From: Pseudomonadota bacterium
GTDB taxonomy: Bacteria; Pseudomonadota; Alphaproteobacteria; Rhizobiales; Xanthobacteraceae
Direction: 5' to 3'
Assembly: GCA_023387735.1 (NCBI GenBank)
Contig: JAEWHP010000035.1
Location: forward strand, 124,001-188,000
DNA length: 64,000 bases
Made by a program: the position numbers and the translations under genes. Below are positions 32,806 through 41,055 of this stretch, in pieces (within the stretch, counting starts at the first letter, position 1; each line of letters starts with the position of its first letter). The notes below the pieces were generated by a model. That model was not told where the DNA came from. It was given only the letters and a program-made list of their open reading frames with translations, and did no database searches.

Positions 32806-33915
32806 ATGAAGACACGCGCAGCAGTCGCGTTCGAGGCCAAGAAGCCGCTCGAGATCATCGAAGTCGATCTGGATGGTCCGAAGGGCGGCGAAGTCCTGGT
32901 CGAGATCAAGGCGACGGGGATCTGTCACACCGACGCCTATACGCTCGACGGCTTCGACAGCGAAGGAATCTTTCCCTCGATCCTCGGCCACGAAGGCGCC
33001 GGCATCGTCCGCGAGGTCGGCCCCGGCGTGACGTCGGTCAAGCCGGGCGACCACGTCATCCCGCTGTACACGCCGGAATGCCGGCAATGCAAAAGCTGCC
33101 TCAGCCAGAAGACCAACCTCTGCACCGCGATCCGCGCCACCCAGGGCAAGGGCGTGATGCCGGACGGCACCTCGCGCTTCAGCCACAAGGGCAAGCCGAT
33201 CTTCCACTACATGGGCTGTTCGACGTTCTCGAACTTCACCGTGCTGCCGGAGATTGCGGTGGCGAAGATTCGCGAAGACGCCCCGTTCGACAAGAGCTGT
33301 TACATCGGCTGCGGCGTCACCACCGGCGTCGGCGCGGTGGTCAACACCGCAAAGGTCACACCGGGCGCCAACGTGGTCGTGTTCGGACTTGGCGGGATAG
33401 GCCTCAACGTCATCCAGGGCGCCAAAATGGTCGGCGCCGACAAGATCATCGGCGTCGACATCAACGACAGCAAGGATGAATGGGGCCGCCGCTTCGGAAT
33501 GACCCATTTCGTCAACCCGAAGAAGGTCAGCGGCGACATCGTCGCGCACCTGGTCACGCTCACCGACGGCGGCGCCGACTTCACCTTCGACTGCACCGGA
33601 AACACCACCGTCATGCGCCAGGCGCTCGAGGCCTGCCATCGCGGCTGGGGCGTCTCGGTGGTGATCGGCGTGGCGGAAGCCGGCAAGGAAATCGCGACGC
33701 GGCCGTTCCAGCTCGTGACCGGCCGGGTGTGGAAGGGCACCGCATTCGGCGGCGCCCGCGGCCGCACCGACGTGCCCAGGATCGTCGATTGGTACATGAA
33801 CGGAAAGATCCAGATCGATCCGATGATCACCCACGTGCTCAAGCTGGAGGACATCAACAAGGGGTTCGATCTGATGCACGAAGGCAAATCGATCCGTTCG
33901 GTCGTCGTGTTCTGA
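32806..33915 (+). CDS. flhA: S-(hydroxymethyl)glutathione dehydrogenase (class III alcohol dehydrogenase)
   Basis: Cytoplasmic zinc enzyme of 369 aa that oxidises S-hydroxymethylglutathione to S-formylglutathione with NAD+. The catalytic zinc region reads A-T-G-I-C-H-T-D-A-Y near residue 40 and H-E-G-A-G-I-V near 62; the structural zinc site is C-R-Q-C-K-S-C-L-S-Q-K-T-N-L-C. The Rossmann stretch V-F-G-L-G-G-I-G-L-N-V matches class III enzymes. ATG at 32806 has GGAG upstream; the much longer open frame from 32281 overlaps xoxG and is not used. Confidence 0.97.
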   Translation: MKTRAAVAFEAKKPLEIIEVDLDGPKGGEVLVEIKATGICHTDAYTLDGFDSEGIFPSILGHEGAGIVREVGPGVTSVKPGDHVIPLYTPECRQCKSCLSQKTNLCTAIRATQGKGVMPDGTSRFSHKGKPIFHYMGCSTFSNFTVLPEIAVAKIREDAPFDKSCYIGCGVTTGVGAVVNTAKVTPGANVVVFGLGGIGLNVIQGAKMVGADKIIGVDINDSKDEWGRRFGMTHFVNPKKVSGDIVAHLVTLTDGGADFTFDCTGNTTVMRQALEACHRGWGVSVVIGVAEAGKEIATRPFQLVTGRVWKGTAFGGARGRTDVPRIVDWYMNGKIQIDPMITHVLKLEDINKGFDLMHEGKSIRSVVVF

Positions 33916-33948
33916 ATCAAACAGCGTCAAGCACAGGAGGATAGGCCC

Positions 33949-34518
33949 ATGACTGTTCATATCCACCCATCGGTCGACAACGGCGTCAAGAAGGGTTCTG
34001 GCAGCTTTGCCGGCGGCACCCTCGTCTGCAAGTGCGCGGACAAGCCGGTCAAGGTTGGCATCAAGGGCGATGTCGCCCACAATCACGCCTGCGGCTGCAC
34101 CAAGTGCTGGAAACCCGAGGGCGCAACCTTCTCGGTGGTCGCGGTGGTGCCGCGCGAGAATCTGACCGTGCTCGAAAACGGCGACAAGCTGCAGATCGTC
34201 GATACGTCAGCGACGATCCAGCGTTACGCCTGCAAGGGCTGCGGCACGCACATGTACGGGCGGATCGAGAACAAGGGCCATCCGTTCTACGGCCTCGACT
34301 TCATCCACCCCGAACTGTTCCAGGAAGCCGGCTCGGCGGCCCCGGGGTTCGCGGCATTCGTGTCGTCCGTGATCGAGTCGGGCGTCGCCCCCTCGGAGAT
34401 GGCAGGCATCAGATCGCGCCTCAAGGAGCTCGACCTGGAGCCGTATGATTGCCTGTCGCCGGCGCTGATGGATGCGATCGCCACCCACGTGGCAAAGACG
34501 GCGCGCAAGGCGGCCTGA
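33949..34518 (+). CDS. gfa: Glutathione-dependent formaldehyde-activating enzyme
   Basis: Protein of 189 aa with a strong ribosome site AGGAGG. It is of the Gfa family, zinc-binding proteins with a fold of cysteine-rich strands that accelerate the reaction of formaldehyde with glutathione. Visible are L-V-C-K-C, H-N-H-A-C-G-C-T-K-C-W and C-K-G-C-G-T-H-M-Y. It follows flhA by 33 nt; the pair is the entry to the glutathione formaldehyde pathway. Confidence 0.95.
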   Translation: MTVHIHPSVDNGVKKGSGSFAGGTLVCKCADKPVKVGIKGDVAHNHACGCTKCWKPEGATFSVVAVVPRENLTVLENGDKLQIVDTSATIQRYACKGCGTHMYGRIENKGHPFYGLDFIHPELFQEAGSAAPGFAAFVSSVIESGVAPSEMAGIRSRLKELDLEPYDCLSPALMDAIATHVAKTARKAA

Positions 34519-34534
34519 CCGGCCATCGCCAGCG

Positions 34535-34568
34535 AACCGCCGGCGGCGCCCTCGCCGCCGGCGGTTTT
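34535..34568 (+). terminator. Intrinsic terminator after gfa
   Basis: A perfect 14-bp stem (AACCGCCGGCGGCG, 34535-34548) with loop CCCT and its complement (34553-34566) is followed by a short T run (34565-34568). It lies 16 nt after the gfa stop and closes the xoxF-xoxG-flhA-gfa operon. Confidence 0.82.
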
Positions 34569-34680
34569 GCGCGTGGGCCTGCCGACGGCGCTCCGGCGCC
34601 GGCACGCCACATGGTTCAGCGGCTGACATGTTCCCGCAATCGGCTAGAGTGCCCCGGCATCACCCCGTGAAAGGCACTCC

Positions 34681-35157
34681 ATGCGCATCATGATCCTCAA
34701 TGGCCCGAACCTGAACATGCTCGGCATCCGCGAGCCGCATATCTACGGGTCGACCACCCTGGAATCCATCAAGGCCTCCTGCGAAGAGTTCGCCGCCTTC
34801 ACCGGCACCCAACTGGCGTTCCACCAGTCCAACCACGAAGGCGAGCTGGTCGACCTGATTCAGTCCGCCCGCACCTCGGCGGACGCCCTCATCATCAATC
34901 CCGCGGCCTACTCCTTCACCTCGATTGCGATCTACGACGCCATGAAGATCTTTGAGGGGCCGATCTACGAGGTGCACATTTCCAACATCCACGCCCGCGA
35001 CGAGTTGCACCGGCACTCCAAGCTCTCCGCCGCGGTCAAGGGCGTGATCGCCGGCCTCGGCCCCTACGGCTACATCGTCGCCATGCAGGCCGCGCTGCAG
35101 GGCGCCGGCCAGCTGCCGGCCTCGCTGCCGTCGGCTGTTCGTGTCGGGCCGAAATAA
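34681..35157 (+). CDS. aroQ: Type II 3-dehydroquinate dehydratase
   Basis: Protein of 158 aa, the usual length, with M-I-L-N-G-P-N-L-N-M-L-G at the N-terminus and the active-site segments N-P-A-A-Y-S-F-T-S-I-A and E-V-H-I-S-N-I-H-A-R. Catalyses the third step of the shikimate pathway. It has no link to the methanol genes upstream and lies behind their terminator. Confidence 0.95.
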   Translation: MRIMILNGPNLNMLGIREPHIYGSTTLESIKASCEEFAAFTGTQLAFHQSNHEGELVDLIQSARTSADALIINPAAYSFTSIAIYDAMKIFEGPIYEVHISNIHARDELHRHSKLSAAVKGVIAGLGPYGYIVAMQAALQGAGQLPASLPSAVRVGPK

Positions 35158-35172
35158 CAGGGGGAGCGTCAC

Positions 35173-35832
35173 ATGCAGGGAAACGGCTATCTCGCCATCT
35201 GGAGCGATCTCGCGCCACAGGATCATACCGATTGGGCGCACTGGATCACGCGCGAACACGCCGCCGAACGCGTCGGCGTCACCGGATTTTTGGCCTGCCG
35301 CATCTTCCGTGCGCTGGGCGCGGCGGTCAACCGCTACTTCATCCTCTATGAACTCGAGGACGAACGCGTCGTCGGTGGTCCGGACTATCTGGCGCGGCTG
35401 AACGCGCCGACGCCATGGTCGCAGAGCATCATGCCCCGGCTCGGCAATTTCGCGCGCGGCGGCGGCCGCATCGCCGCTTCCGCGGGCACCGGCCAGGGCG
35501 GCGTCATCGCCCCCTTGCGCCTCGATGCCGCGCCGTCCTGGGACGTCGCCGCGGTCACCGCCGAGTTGGCGGGTCTCGACCGGATCATCGCCGCCCGCGT
35601 CCTGCTCACCGATCTCGCCCAGACCTCGATCAAAACGCGCGAGAAGGGCATGAGAAAGAACGACGGCTCGTTCGCCGCCCTGCTCCTGATCGAGGGAATG
35701 GACGAGGCCGCGGTCCGCGACGCCCTCCATCATCTGCGCAAGACGCTACCAGCGGACGACCACGGCACCATCGATGACCTGCCACTCTACCAGCTCGCCT
35801 TCAACTTGCCGAAGCACCTGCTGCCGGGCTGA
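35173..35832 (+). CDS. Conserved-looking hypothetical protein
   Basis: Soluble protein of 219 aa following aroQ by 15 nt with a GGGGAG ribosome site. It starts M-Q-G-N-G-Y-L-A-I-W-S-D-L-A-P-Q and shows two related alpha/beta halves, each ending in a short strand (Y-F-I-L-Y-E-L and F-A-A-L-L-L-I-E-G), suggesting a dimeric alpha-beta barrel fold like that of EthD/monooxygenase-type proteins. No catalytic motif was identified; function unknown. Confidence 0.72.
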   Translation: MQGNGYLAIWSDLAPQDHTDWAHWITREHAAERVGVTGFLACRIFRALGAAVNRYFILYELEDERVVGGPDYLARLNAPTPWSQSIMPRLGNFARGGGRIAASAGTGQGGVIAPLRLDAAPSWDVAAVTAELAGLDRIIAARVLLTDLAQTSIKTREKGMRKNDGSFAALLLIEGMDEAAVRDALHHLRKTLPADDHGTIDDLPLYQLAFNLPKHLLPG

Positions 35833-35847
35833 AGCGGGCTCTTGATT

Positions 35848-35955
35848 CCGTCATTCCGGGGCGATGCGAAGCATCGAGCCCGGAATCCATTTCGCAACCC
35901 ACACTGCCGCCAAATGGATTCCGGGTTCGCGCCAAGGCGCGCCCCGGAATGACGG
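35848..35955. repeat. Palindromic intergenic repeat (Bradyrhizobium type)
   Basis: Outer arms CCGTCATTCCGGGGC (35848-35862) and GCCCCGGAATGACGG (35941-35955) are perfect 15-bp inverses. Inner arms CCCGGAATCCATTT (35879-35892) and AAATGGATTCCGGG (35912-35925) are perfect 14-bp inverses, and a small hairpin CGATGC-GAA-GCATCG lies at 35862-35876. The whole folds into a branched structure. Elements with GTCATTCCGGGGC ends are frequent between genes in Bradyrhizobium genomes. Confidence 0.85.
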
Positions 35956-36279
35956 CGAGATGTTGTGAGGGCAATTATCAAGGCTGCGACAAAGCAACCC
36001 GACGGGCAAATTCTCGCTGGCGACGTCGGGCAAATCAGTGGCACAAATCCGCCCGTCTCACCCGTTACGAGGGGCGGCTCGCGATCGTCACGAACGCGCG
36101 GTGGGATGCGGTGGACGCGGATTGCGCAATAGACGAGCGCGCATGACGCGTACGGCGAAGTCGTGTGGTCCTGACGTCGCGGTGCTGGCGTCAAGTTCTC
36201 GAGGAGCAAGCTCCTTGGGGGTGACGGAGGCAAAAGAGCCGTTCTCCGGGGAGATCACGAAGTAAGCCGTAAAGCCACT

Positions 36280-36392
36280 GCGCAGGGAAGGCCGGGATGC
36301 TCCCGCTGAACCTGTATGCTCGTGTGCGCGTCCTTTTGTGCGCAACTGCACACGAGACCGCGGGTGCAGCGCGCACCCGGTCTTCCCTGCGC
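36280..36392. repeat. Nested inverted-repeat element
   Basis: GCGCAGGGAAG (36280-36290) pairs with CTTCCCTGCGC (36382-36392), and inside it CTCGTGTGC (36319-36327) pairs with GCACACGAG (36348-36356). Together with the flanking sequence from about 36030 it resembles a dispersed intergenic repeat whose reverse strand translates to R-V-M-R-A-R-L-L-R-N-P-R, a peptide I recognise from many spurious ORF calls in Bradyrhizobium genomes. Probably a non-autonomous repeat. Confidence 0.7.
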
Positions 36393-36561
36393 CCTCGATT
36401 TCGAGAGGGCCAACGAAATGCAAGCCTCGGGCATTTCCAGCCGCGAGAACGTGAAATCATATCCATCGTTACCGGCGACGGCTGGTGCTCGACTAACCGC
36501 ACCGGATCATATAGTTGAGAGTGACAAAAGCCCTCTAAGTGGCTGGATTACCGGACAAAAA

Positions 36562-39507
36562 ATGCCTGACGCAAGCTCCTCGAAGATCGAAGCGCGCCTG
36601 AAAGCGGCCATCTCGGGTGACGTTTTCTTCGATCCCTTCAACCGCGGCCGTTACGCCACCGACGCCTCGTTCTACCAGATCATGCCGCTCGGCGTGGTGG
36701 TGCCGCGGACGATGGACGAGGCGCTGCAGGCGCTCACGATCGCGCGCGACGACGGGCGGGTCGTCACCCCGCGCGGCGGCGGCACCTCGCAATGCGGACA
36801 GACGGTCAATGAGGGCATCGTCGTCGATTTCTCAAAACACCTGAACCGGATCGTCTCGCTCGACGTCGCGAACCGCACCTGCGTGGTCGAACCCGGCATC
36901 GTGCTCGACGATCTCAACCGGCAACTCCGGAAACACGGGCTGTGGTTTCCGGTCGACGTCTCCACGGCATCGCGCGCCACCATCGGCGGCATGGCCGGCA
37001 ACAATTCCTGCGGCGGGCGCTCGCTCCGCTACGGCACCATGCGCGACAACACGCTGTCGATGGATGCGGCGCTCGCAGACGGCACGCAGTTACATTTTGG
37101 CGAAGTGCCGCGCGATCTGGCGGGCGTGGATGCACCGCAGAGCGGCGTGCGACTGTTTCGCGACATGCTCGGCCTCGGCGAGCGCGAGGCAGCCGAGATC
37201 GCGGAAAGATTCCCAAAAGTGCAGCGCCGCGTCGGCGGCTACAATCTCGACGCGCTGGTGCCGCGCAACGCCGCGAACAACATGGCGCATTTGCTGGTGG
37301 GCTCCGAAGGCACGCTCGCCTTCACGACCCAGGTCGAACTGAAGCTATGGCCGGTGATCCGCAACAAGGTGCTCGGCGTCTGCCATTTCGGCAGCTTCTA
37401 TGAGGCGATGGATGCCGCCCAGCACCTGGTGAAGCTGCGGCCCATCGCCGTGGAACTGGTCGACCGCACCATGATCGCGCTCGGCCGCGACATCGCGATG
37501 TTCAGGCCCGTGATCGACGCCACCGTGCGTGGCGATCCCGATGCGCTCTTGATCGTCGAGTTCGCCGAGGAAGACCAGCCCGACAATCTGGCGAAGCTCA
37601 GGCAGCTCTCCGAACTGATGGCCGATCTCGGCTTCGGCTGGAACAACCCGCAACGCAAATGGGGCGGCGTGGTCGATGTCGTCGAACCCGCGACCCAGAC
37701 CGCCATCGCCGATTTCCGCACCTCCGGCCTCAACGTCATGATGTCGATGAAGCAGGAGGGCAAGCCGGTCTCCTTTGTCGAGGATTGCGCCGTGCCGCTG
37801 CCGCACCTCGCCGATTACACCGCGCGGCTCAACGACATCTTTGCCAGGCACGGCACCCGCGGAACGATGTATGCGCATGCGTCCGAAGGCTGCCTGCACG
37901 TGCGCCCGGTGCTGAACCTCAAGCTCGACAAGGACGTCAAGGCGATGCGCGCCATCGCCGAAGAGACCTTCGAGATGGTGCGCGAGTACAAGGGCTCGCA
38001 TTCCGGCGAGCACGGCGACGGCCTGGTGCGCTCGGAATTCCACGAAAGAATGTTCGGCGCGCGCATCATTGCCGATTTCAGGGAAGTGAAGCAGCGCTTC
38101 GATCCGGACAAGGTGCTCAACCCCGGCAAGATCATCGATTCCCCGAAGATGGACGATCGCAGGCTGTTTCGTTATCCGCCGAATTACCGCATCGATGGAT
38201 TGCAGACCGTGCTCGACTGGTCGGCCTATCCCGGCGCCGGCGGCGGCTTTCAGGGCGCGGTCGAGATGTGCAACAACAACGGCGCCTGCCGCAAGCTCGA
38301 AGGCGGCGTGATGTGTCCATCCTATCGCGCCACCCGCAACGAGAAAGATGTCACGCGCGGCCGCGCCAACACGCTGCGGCTTGCGATCTCCGGTCAGCTC
38401 GGCCCCGATGCGCTCGCCTCCGACGCGATGATGGAGACGCTGAAGCTCTGCGTGTCCTGCAAGGCCTGCCGCCATGAATGCCCGACCGGCGTCGACATGG
38501 CGAAGATGAAGATCGAGGTGCTGGCGGCGCGGGCAAGGAGACATGGCCTGACATTGCGGGACAGGCTGGTCGGCTATCTGCCGCGCTACGCGGGATTGGC
38601 GGCACGCTTCGCGCCGCTCGCAAACTGGCGCAACCGCAGCCCTCTGCTGCGCAGGCTGTTCGAACAATTCGCAGGCATCAGCGCGCAGCGCGCCCTGCCC
38701 GCGTTCCGGCGCGATGTATTCGCCTCCACCGAGGTGGCCGGGCCCGAAGCCGGCCGCGAAGTCGTGCTGTTCGCCGACACTTTCAACCGCGCCTATGAAC
38801 GAGAAAATCTCGACGCGGCGCTGCGCGTGCTGGTCGAGGGCGGCTATCGCGTCCATCTGCCGAAGCCGGTCGATCGCGCGCGGCCGCTGTGCTGCGGGCG
38901 CACGTTCCTTTCGGCCGGCCTGGTCGATCAGGCCCGCGCCGAACTGGATCGACTGGTCGCGACCTATGCGCCATTCGCCGCGCGAGGAGTTCCGATCATC
39001 GGCCTGGAGCCGAGCTGCCTGCTGACGCTTCGTGACGAATTGCTGTCGCTGCGCTCCGACAACGAAGCCAAGGCGATCAGCGCACATGCCCTGCTGTTCG
39101 AGGAATTCCTGGTGCGCGAGGCCGAAGCGGGCCGCCTGAAATTGCCGCTGCGCCCCGTTGCCGAAAAGGCCGTGGTGCATGGCCACTGCCACCAGAAGTC
39201 ATTCGGCGCGTTCAAGCCGGTCGAGAAGGTGCTCCGCCTCGTTCCGGATCTCGCCGTCGAGACCATCGAATCAAGCTGCTGCGGCATGGCCGGCGCGTTC
39301 GGCTATGGCGCCGAGACCTATCAGGCCTCGATCGAAATGGCCGAATTGTCGTTGCTGCCGGCGGTACGCCGCGCCGACGCCGGCACATTGATCGTGGCTG
39401 ACGGGACTTCCTGCAGGCATCAGATCAGGGATGGCGCTGCGCGCGAAGCCATCCACGTCGCCCGCGTTCTGGCGATGAGTCTCGAGCAGACAGGAAAAAT
39501 TTCGTGA
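36562..39507 (+). CDS. Large FAD-linked oxidase with C-terminal iron-sulfur domains (YdiJ/GlcD-GlcF fusion type)
   Basis: Protein of about 981 aa. The N-terminal part is an FAD-binding type 4 domain (residues about 35-270, with P-R-G-G-G-T-S-Q-C-G-Q-T and G-N-N-S-C-G-G-R-S-L-R-Y-G) and an FAD-oxidase C domain. The C-terminal part has [4Fe-4S] motifs (C-V-S-C-K-A-C-R-H-E-C-P-T-G near residue 633) and CCG-domain cysteines (C-C-G-R-T-F, E-P-S-C-L-L-T, S-C-C-G-M-A-G). This is the D-2-hydroxyacid dehydrogenase architecture, likely passing electrons to quinone. ATG at 36562 chosen; the longer frame from 36316 runs into the repeat. Confidence 0.9.
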   Translation: MPDASSSKIEARLKAAISGDVFFDPFNRGRYATDASFYQIMPLGVVVPRTMDEALQALTIARDDGRVVTPRGGGTSQCGQTVNEGIVVDFSKHLNRIVSLDVANRTCVVEPGIVLDDLNRQLRKHGLWFPVDVSTASRATIGGMAGNNSCGGRSLRYGTMRDNTLSMDAALADGTQLHFGEVPRDLAGVDAPQSGVRLFRDMLGLGEREAAEIAERFPKVQRRVGGYNLDALVPRNAANNMAHLLVGSEGTLAFTTQVELKLWPVIRNKVLGVCHFGSFYEAMDAAQHLVKLRPIAVELVDRTMIALGRDIAMFRPVIDATVRGDPDALLIVEFAEEDQPDNLAKLRQLSELMADLGFGWNNPQRKWGGVVDVVEPATQTAIADFRTSGLNVMMSMKQEGKPVSFVEDCAVPLPHLADYTARLNDIFARHGTRGTMYAHASEGCLHVRPVLNLKLDKDVKAMRAIAEETFEMVREYKGSHSGEHGDGLVRSEFHERMFGARIIADFREVKQRFDPDKVLNPGKIIDSPKMDDRRLFRYPPNYRIDGLQTVLDWSAYPGAGGGFQGAVEMCNNNGACRKLEGGVMCPSYRATRNEKDVTRGRANTLRLAISGQLGPDALASDAMMETLKLCVSCKACRHECPTGVDMAKMKIEVLAARARRHGLTLRDRLVGYLPRYAGLAARFAPLANWRNRSPLLRRLFEQFAGISAQRALPAFRRDVFASTEVAGPEAGREVVLFADTFNRAYERENLDAALRVLVEGGYRVHLPKPVDRARPLCCGRTFLSAGLVDQARAELDRLVATYAPFAARGVPIIGLEPSCLLTLRDELLSLRSDNEAKAISAHALLFEEFLVREAEAGRLKLPLRPVAEKAVVHGHCHQKSFGAFKPVEKVLRLVPDLAVETIESSCCGMAGAFGYGAETYQASIEMAELSLLPAVRRADAGTLIVADGTSCRHQIRDGAAREAIHVARVLAMSLEQTGKIS

Positions 39508-39604
39508 TTTCGGTGGAACCTTTGCTCGCGAGCCCGGAACCAATCTGCTCCCAGAGGCTTACATCCCCGTGCGCGCTGCGACGCGGCAGCGAGGGGAGAG
39601 CGCG

Positions 39605-39997
39605 TTGGAAAATCAGATCATGATCCTGGTCGTCGAAGACGACCAGTTGATACAGGGCGTCATCGAGGAAGCCCTGACGGATGGTGGCTTCGAGACCGCG
39701 CTGGCTTCGTCGGGCGAAGAAGCGATCGACCTGCTTGACGGTGCGAATCCCGATTTCCGCGCGCTCGTGACCGACATCAATCTCGGCAAGGGCGCGCGGG
39801 ATGGCTGGGCCGTCGCCCGCCATGCAAGGCAGACCAGGCCCGACATGCCGATTGTCTACATGACAGGCGATAGCGCCAACGAGTGGCCCTCGAAGGGCGT
39901 GCCGAACAGCATCCTTCTCACCAAGCCCTTCGCGCCGGCGCAACTCGTCACCGCGGTTTCGCAATTGTTGAACGCCGGGTCAGCACCCCCAGCATAG
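39605..39997 (+). CDS. Single-domain response regulator (CheY-like receiver)
   Basis: Protein of about 130 aa with a receiver domain and no output domain: acidic pair V-V-E-D-D, phosphorylation aspartate in L-V-T-D-I-N-L-G, and conserved lysine in L-L-T-K-P-F-A. The start is TTG at 39605 with GAGGGGAG six bases upstream; a GTG at 39569 is in frame. Its kinase partner is not in the window. Such FixJ/DivK-like single receivers often act in phosphorelays or stress responses. Confidence 0.85.
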   Translation: MENQIMILVVEDDQLIQGVIEEALTDGGFETALASSGEEAIDLLDGANPDFRALVTDINLGKGARDGWAVARHARQTRPDMPIVYMTGDSANEWPSKGVPNSILLTKPFAPAQLVTAVSQLLNAGSAPPA

Positions 39998-40010
39998 ATC
40001 AGCGGCAGGA

Positions 40011-40466
40011 CTAGGCTGCCACCAGCCGTTCGATTTCAGCGATCGGATGCGACGTCAACTCCTTGGCGATCTCACCCTTGACGCGGTCACGTACTTCGGC
40101 ATGAAACGCCTTCCTGAGATTGCCGAGAATCTTTGCCGGCGCAACGACGACGAGATTGTCGAATCGATTGTCATGGGCGTAGCGATAGAGCGCGTCCGCG
40201 ATCTCGCCGGCAAACCGCTCCTTGGCGATGTGGTGCCAGTCGGCCTCCTCCATCGCGCTGCGCGCCGAACCGACGCTTGCAATGGATCGGCCCGGACGAT
40301 CGGTGCCCTGCTCGCGGGTCGCGGGATTGTCCTGTTCGAGGATCTGCTCCACCTCAAGCCTCACCTGTTGCGCCGTGCCTCTGTTGCGCAGAAAGAGAGC
40401 CCTTTGTCCGTCGCCGATGAGAACGAGCGCGTTGTGAGAGATCGCCGGTTTCGATTCAGTGCTCAT
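40011..40466 (-). CDS. Host-attachment family protein
   Basis: Protein of 151 aa of the Host_attach family, first described in Agrobacterium as needed for attachment to plant cells. Visible features are A-L-V-L-I-G-D-G-Q-R-A-L-F-L-R-N-R-G and the later L-V-V-V-A-P-A-K-I-L-G-N-L-R-K near residue 110. The ATG at 40466 has GGAGG upstream and begins the family N-terminus; the longer frame from 40634 adds non-homologous sequence. The real biochemical role of the family is unclear; an eRF1/translation-factor-like fold is often noted. Confidence 0.85.
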   Translation of the reverse strand: MSTESKPAISHNALVLIGDGQRALFLRNRGTAQQVRLEVEQILEQDNPATREQGTDRPGRSIASVGSARSAMEEADWHHIAKERFAGEIADALYRYAHDNRFDNLVVVAPAKILGNLRKAFHAEVRDRVKGEIAKELTSHPIAEIERLVAA

Positions 40467-40823
40467 GTTTCGATGCCTCCATCGGTCCCCAACGCACGAA
40501 CGCCGGTGTGGTTGCGCCTGCGGCGATGAGGCGCCGGCATCCGGAAATACGGGCCCGATCAGAGCCGGTGGAACCCGGTTCGTTGCCACTCCCGATCGAT
40601 GCCATGATGCGCCGTGAATCGCACTGCGTGCCAAACACTCACCCCACCAACCTCAGCGGGCATCTCGCACTCATCATCGCCCATAAGCGGGCATGAGACG
40701 GGTCACATCGTCGAAACAAGATCGTGATAGGTGAGGCAGACCACACCTGATTGCAGCCGTTGGCCGTAATGCAGAAGGCGCAAGTCTGCTTGCATTATTC
40801 ATTTCGAGCCGATGGAGCATTCC
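40467..40823. other. Intergenic region without a supported gene
   Basis: About 357 nt between the host-attachment gene and the small exported protein gene. Open frames in it are short and lack ribosome sites. No strong hairpin, repeat or promoter match was found. It should hold two divergent promoters. Confidence 0.55.
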
Positions 40824-41039
40824 ATGACGCGTCTGTTGATTTCCGGATTCGTGGCCGTCGCCCTGCTCGCCGTCACCAGCCTGTTGCACTTGCATTCACC
40901 CTCGGACGACCGCCTCGCCGCCATGACCACAGGCATGGCGTCGGCAAAGAAATCGCCCGCGGTCGCCAAGCTGCCTATCGAGGAATACGAGGACATGTCG
41001 TTCGTGTTCACGGCGCCGCCGCATCCGGCGCAACCATAG
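40824..41039 (+). CDS. Small membrane-anchored or exported hypothetical protein
   Basis: Protein of 71 aa. One hydrophobic helix (L-L-I-S-G-F-V-A-V-A-L-L-A-V-T-S-L-L) is followed by a soluble tail rich in Pro and acidic residues (I-E-E-Y-E-D-M-S-F-V-F-T-A-P-P). ATG at 40824 has GGAG seven bases upstream; the ATG at 40812 is less well placed. It is convergent with the WD40-cytochrome gene. Function unknown. Confidence 0.6.
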   Translation: MTRLLISGFVAVALLAVTSLLHLHSPSDDRLAAMTTGMASAKKSPAVAKLPIEEYEDMSFVFTAPPHPAQP

Positions 41040-41055
41040 GATCGGCAGATTGCGC

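Larger units (their letters stand above)
35833..36561. other. Repeat-rich intergenic region without a supported gene
   Basis: About 730 nt between the 219-aa gene and the large FAD/Fe-S oxidoreductase gene. It contains a palindromic element (35848-35955) and a second structured element (36280-36392). The open frames here translate to Arg/Pro/Ser-rich sequence of the kind seen repeatedly in Bradyrhizobium intergenic repeats, so they are not called. The promoter of the oxidoreductase gene presumably lies in 36440-36561. Confidence 0.7.

Noticed and set aside
35956..36279. Short Arg-rich open frames in the repeat spacer as genes
   Set aside because: They overlap dispersed repeat sequence, have no ribosome site and no family likeness.
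36316..36561. N-terminal extension of the FAD/Fe-S oxidoreductase to 36316
   Set aside because: The added residues come from the repeat element and do not resemble the family; ATG 36562 starts the expected N-terminus.
37345..39192. A 615-codon minus-strand open frame within the FAD/Fe-S oxidoreductase gene
   Set aside because: The plus strand has intact FAD and cysteine motifs across the same bases; the minus frame shows none.
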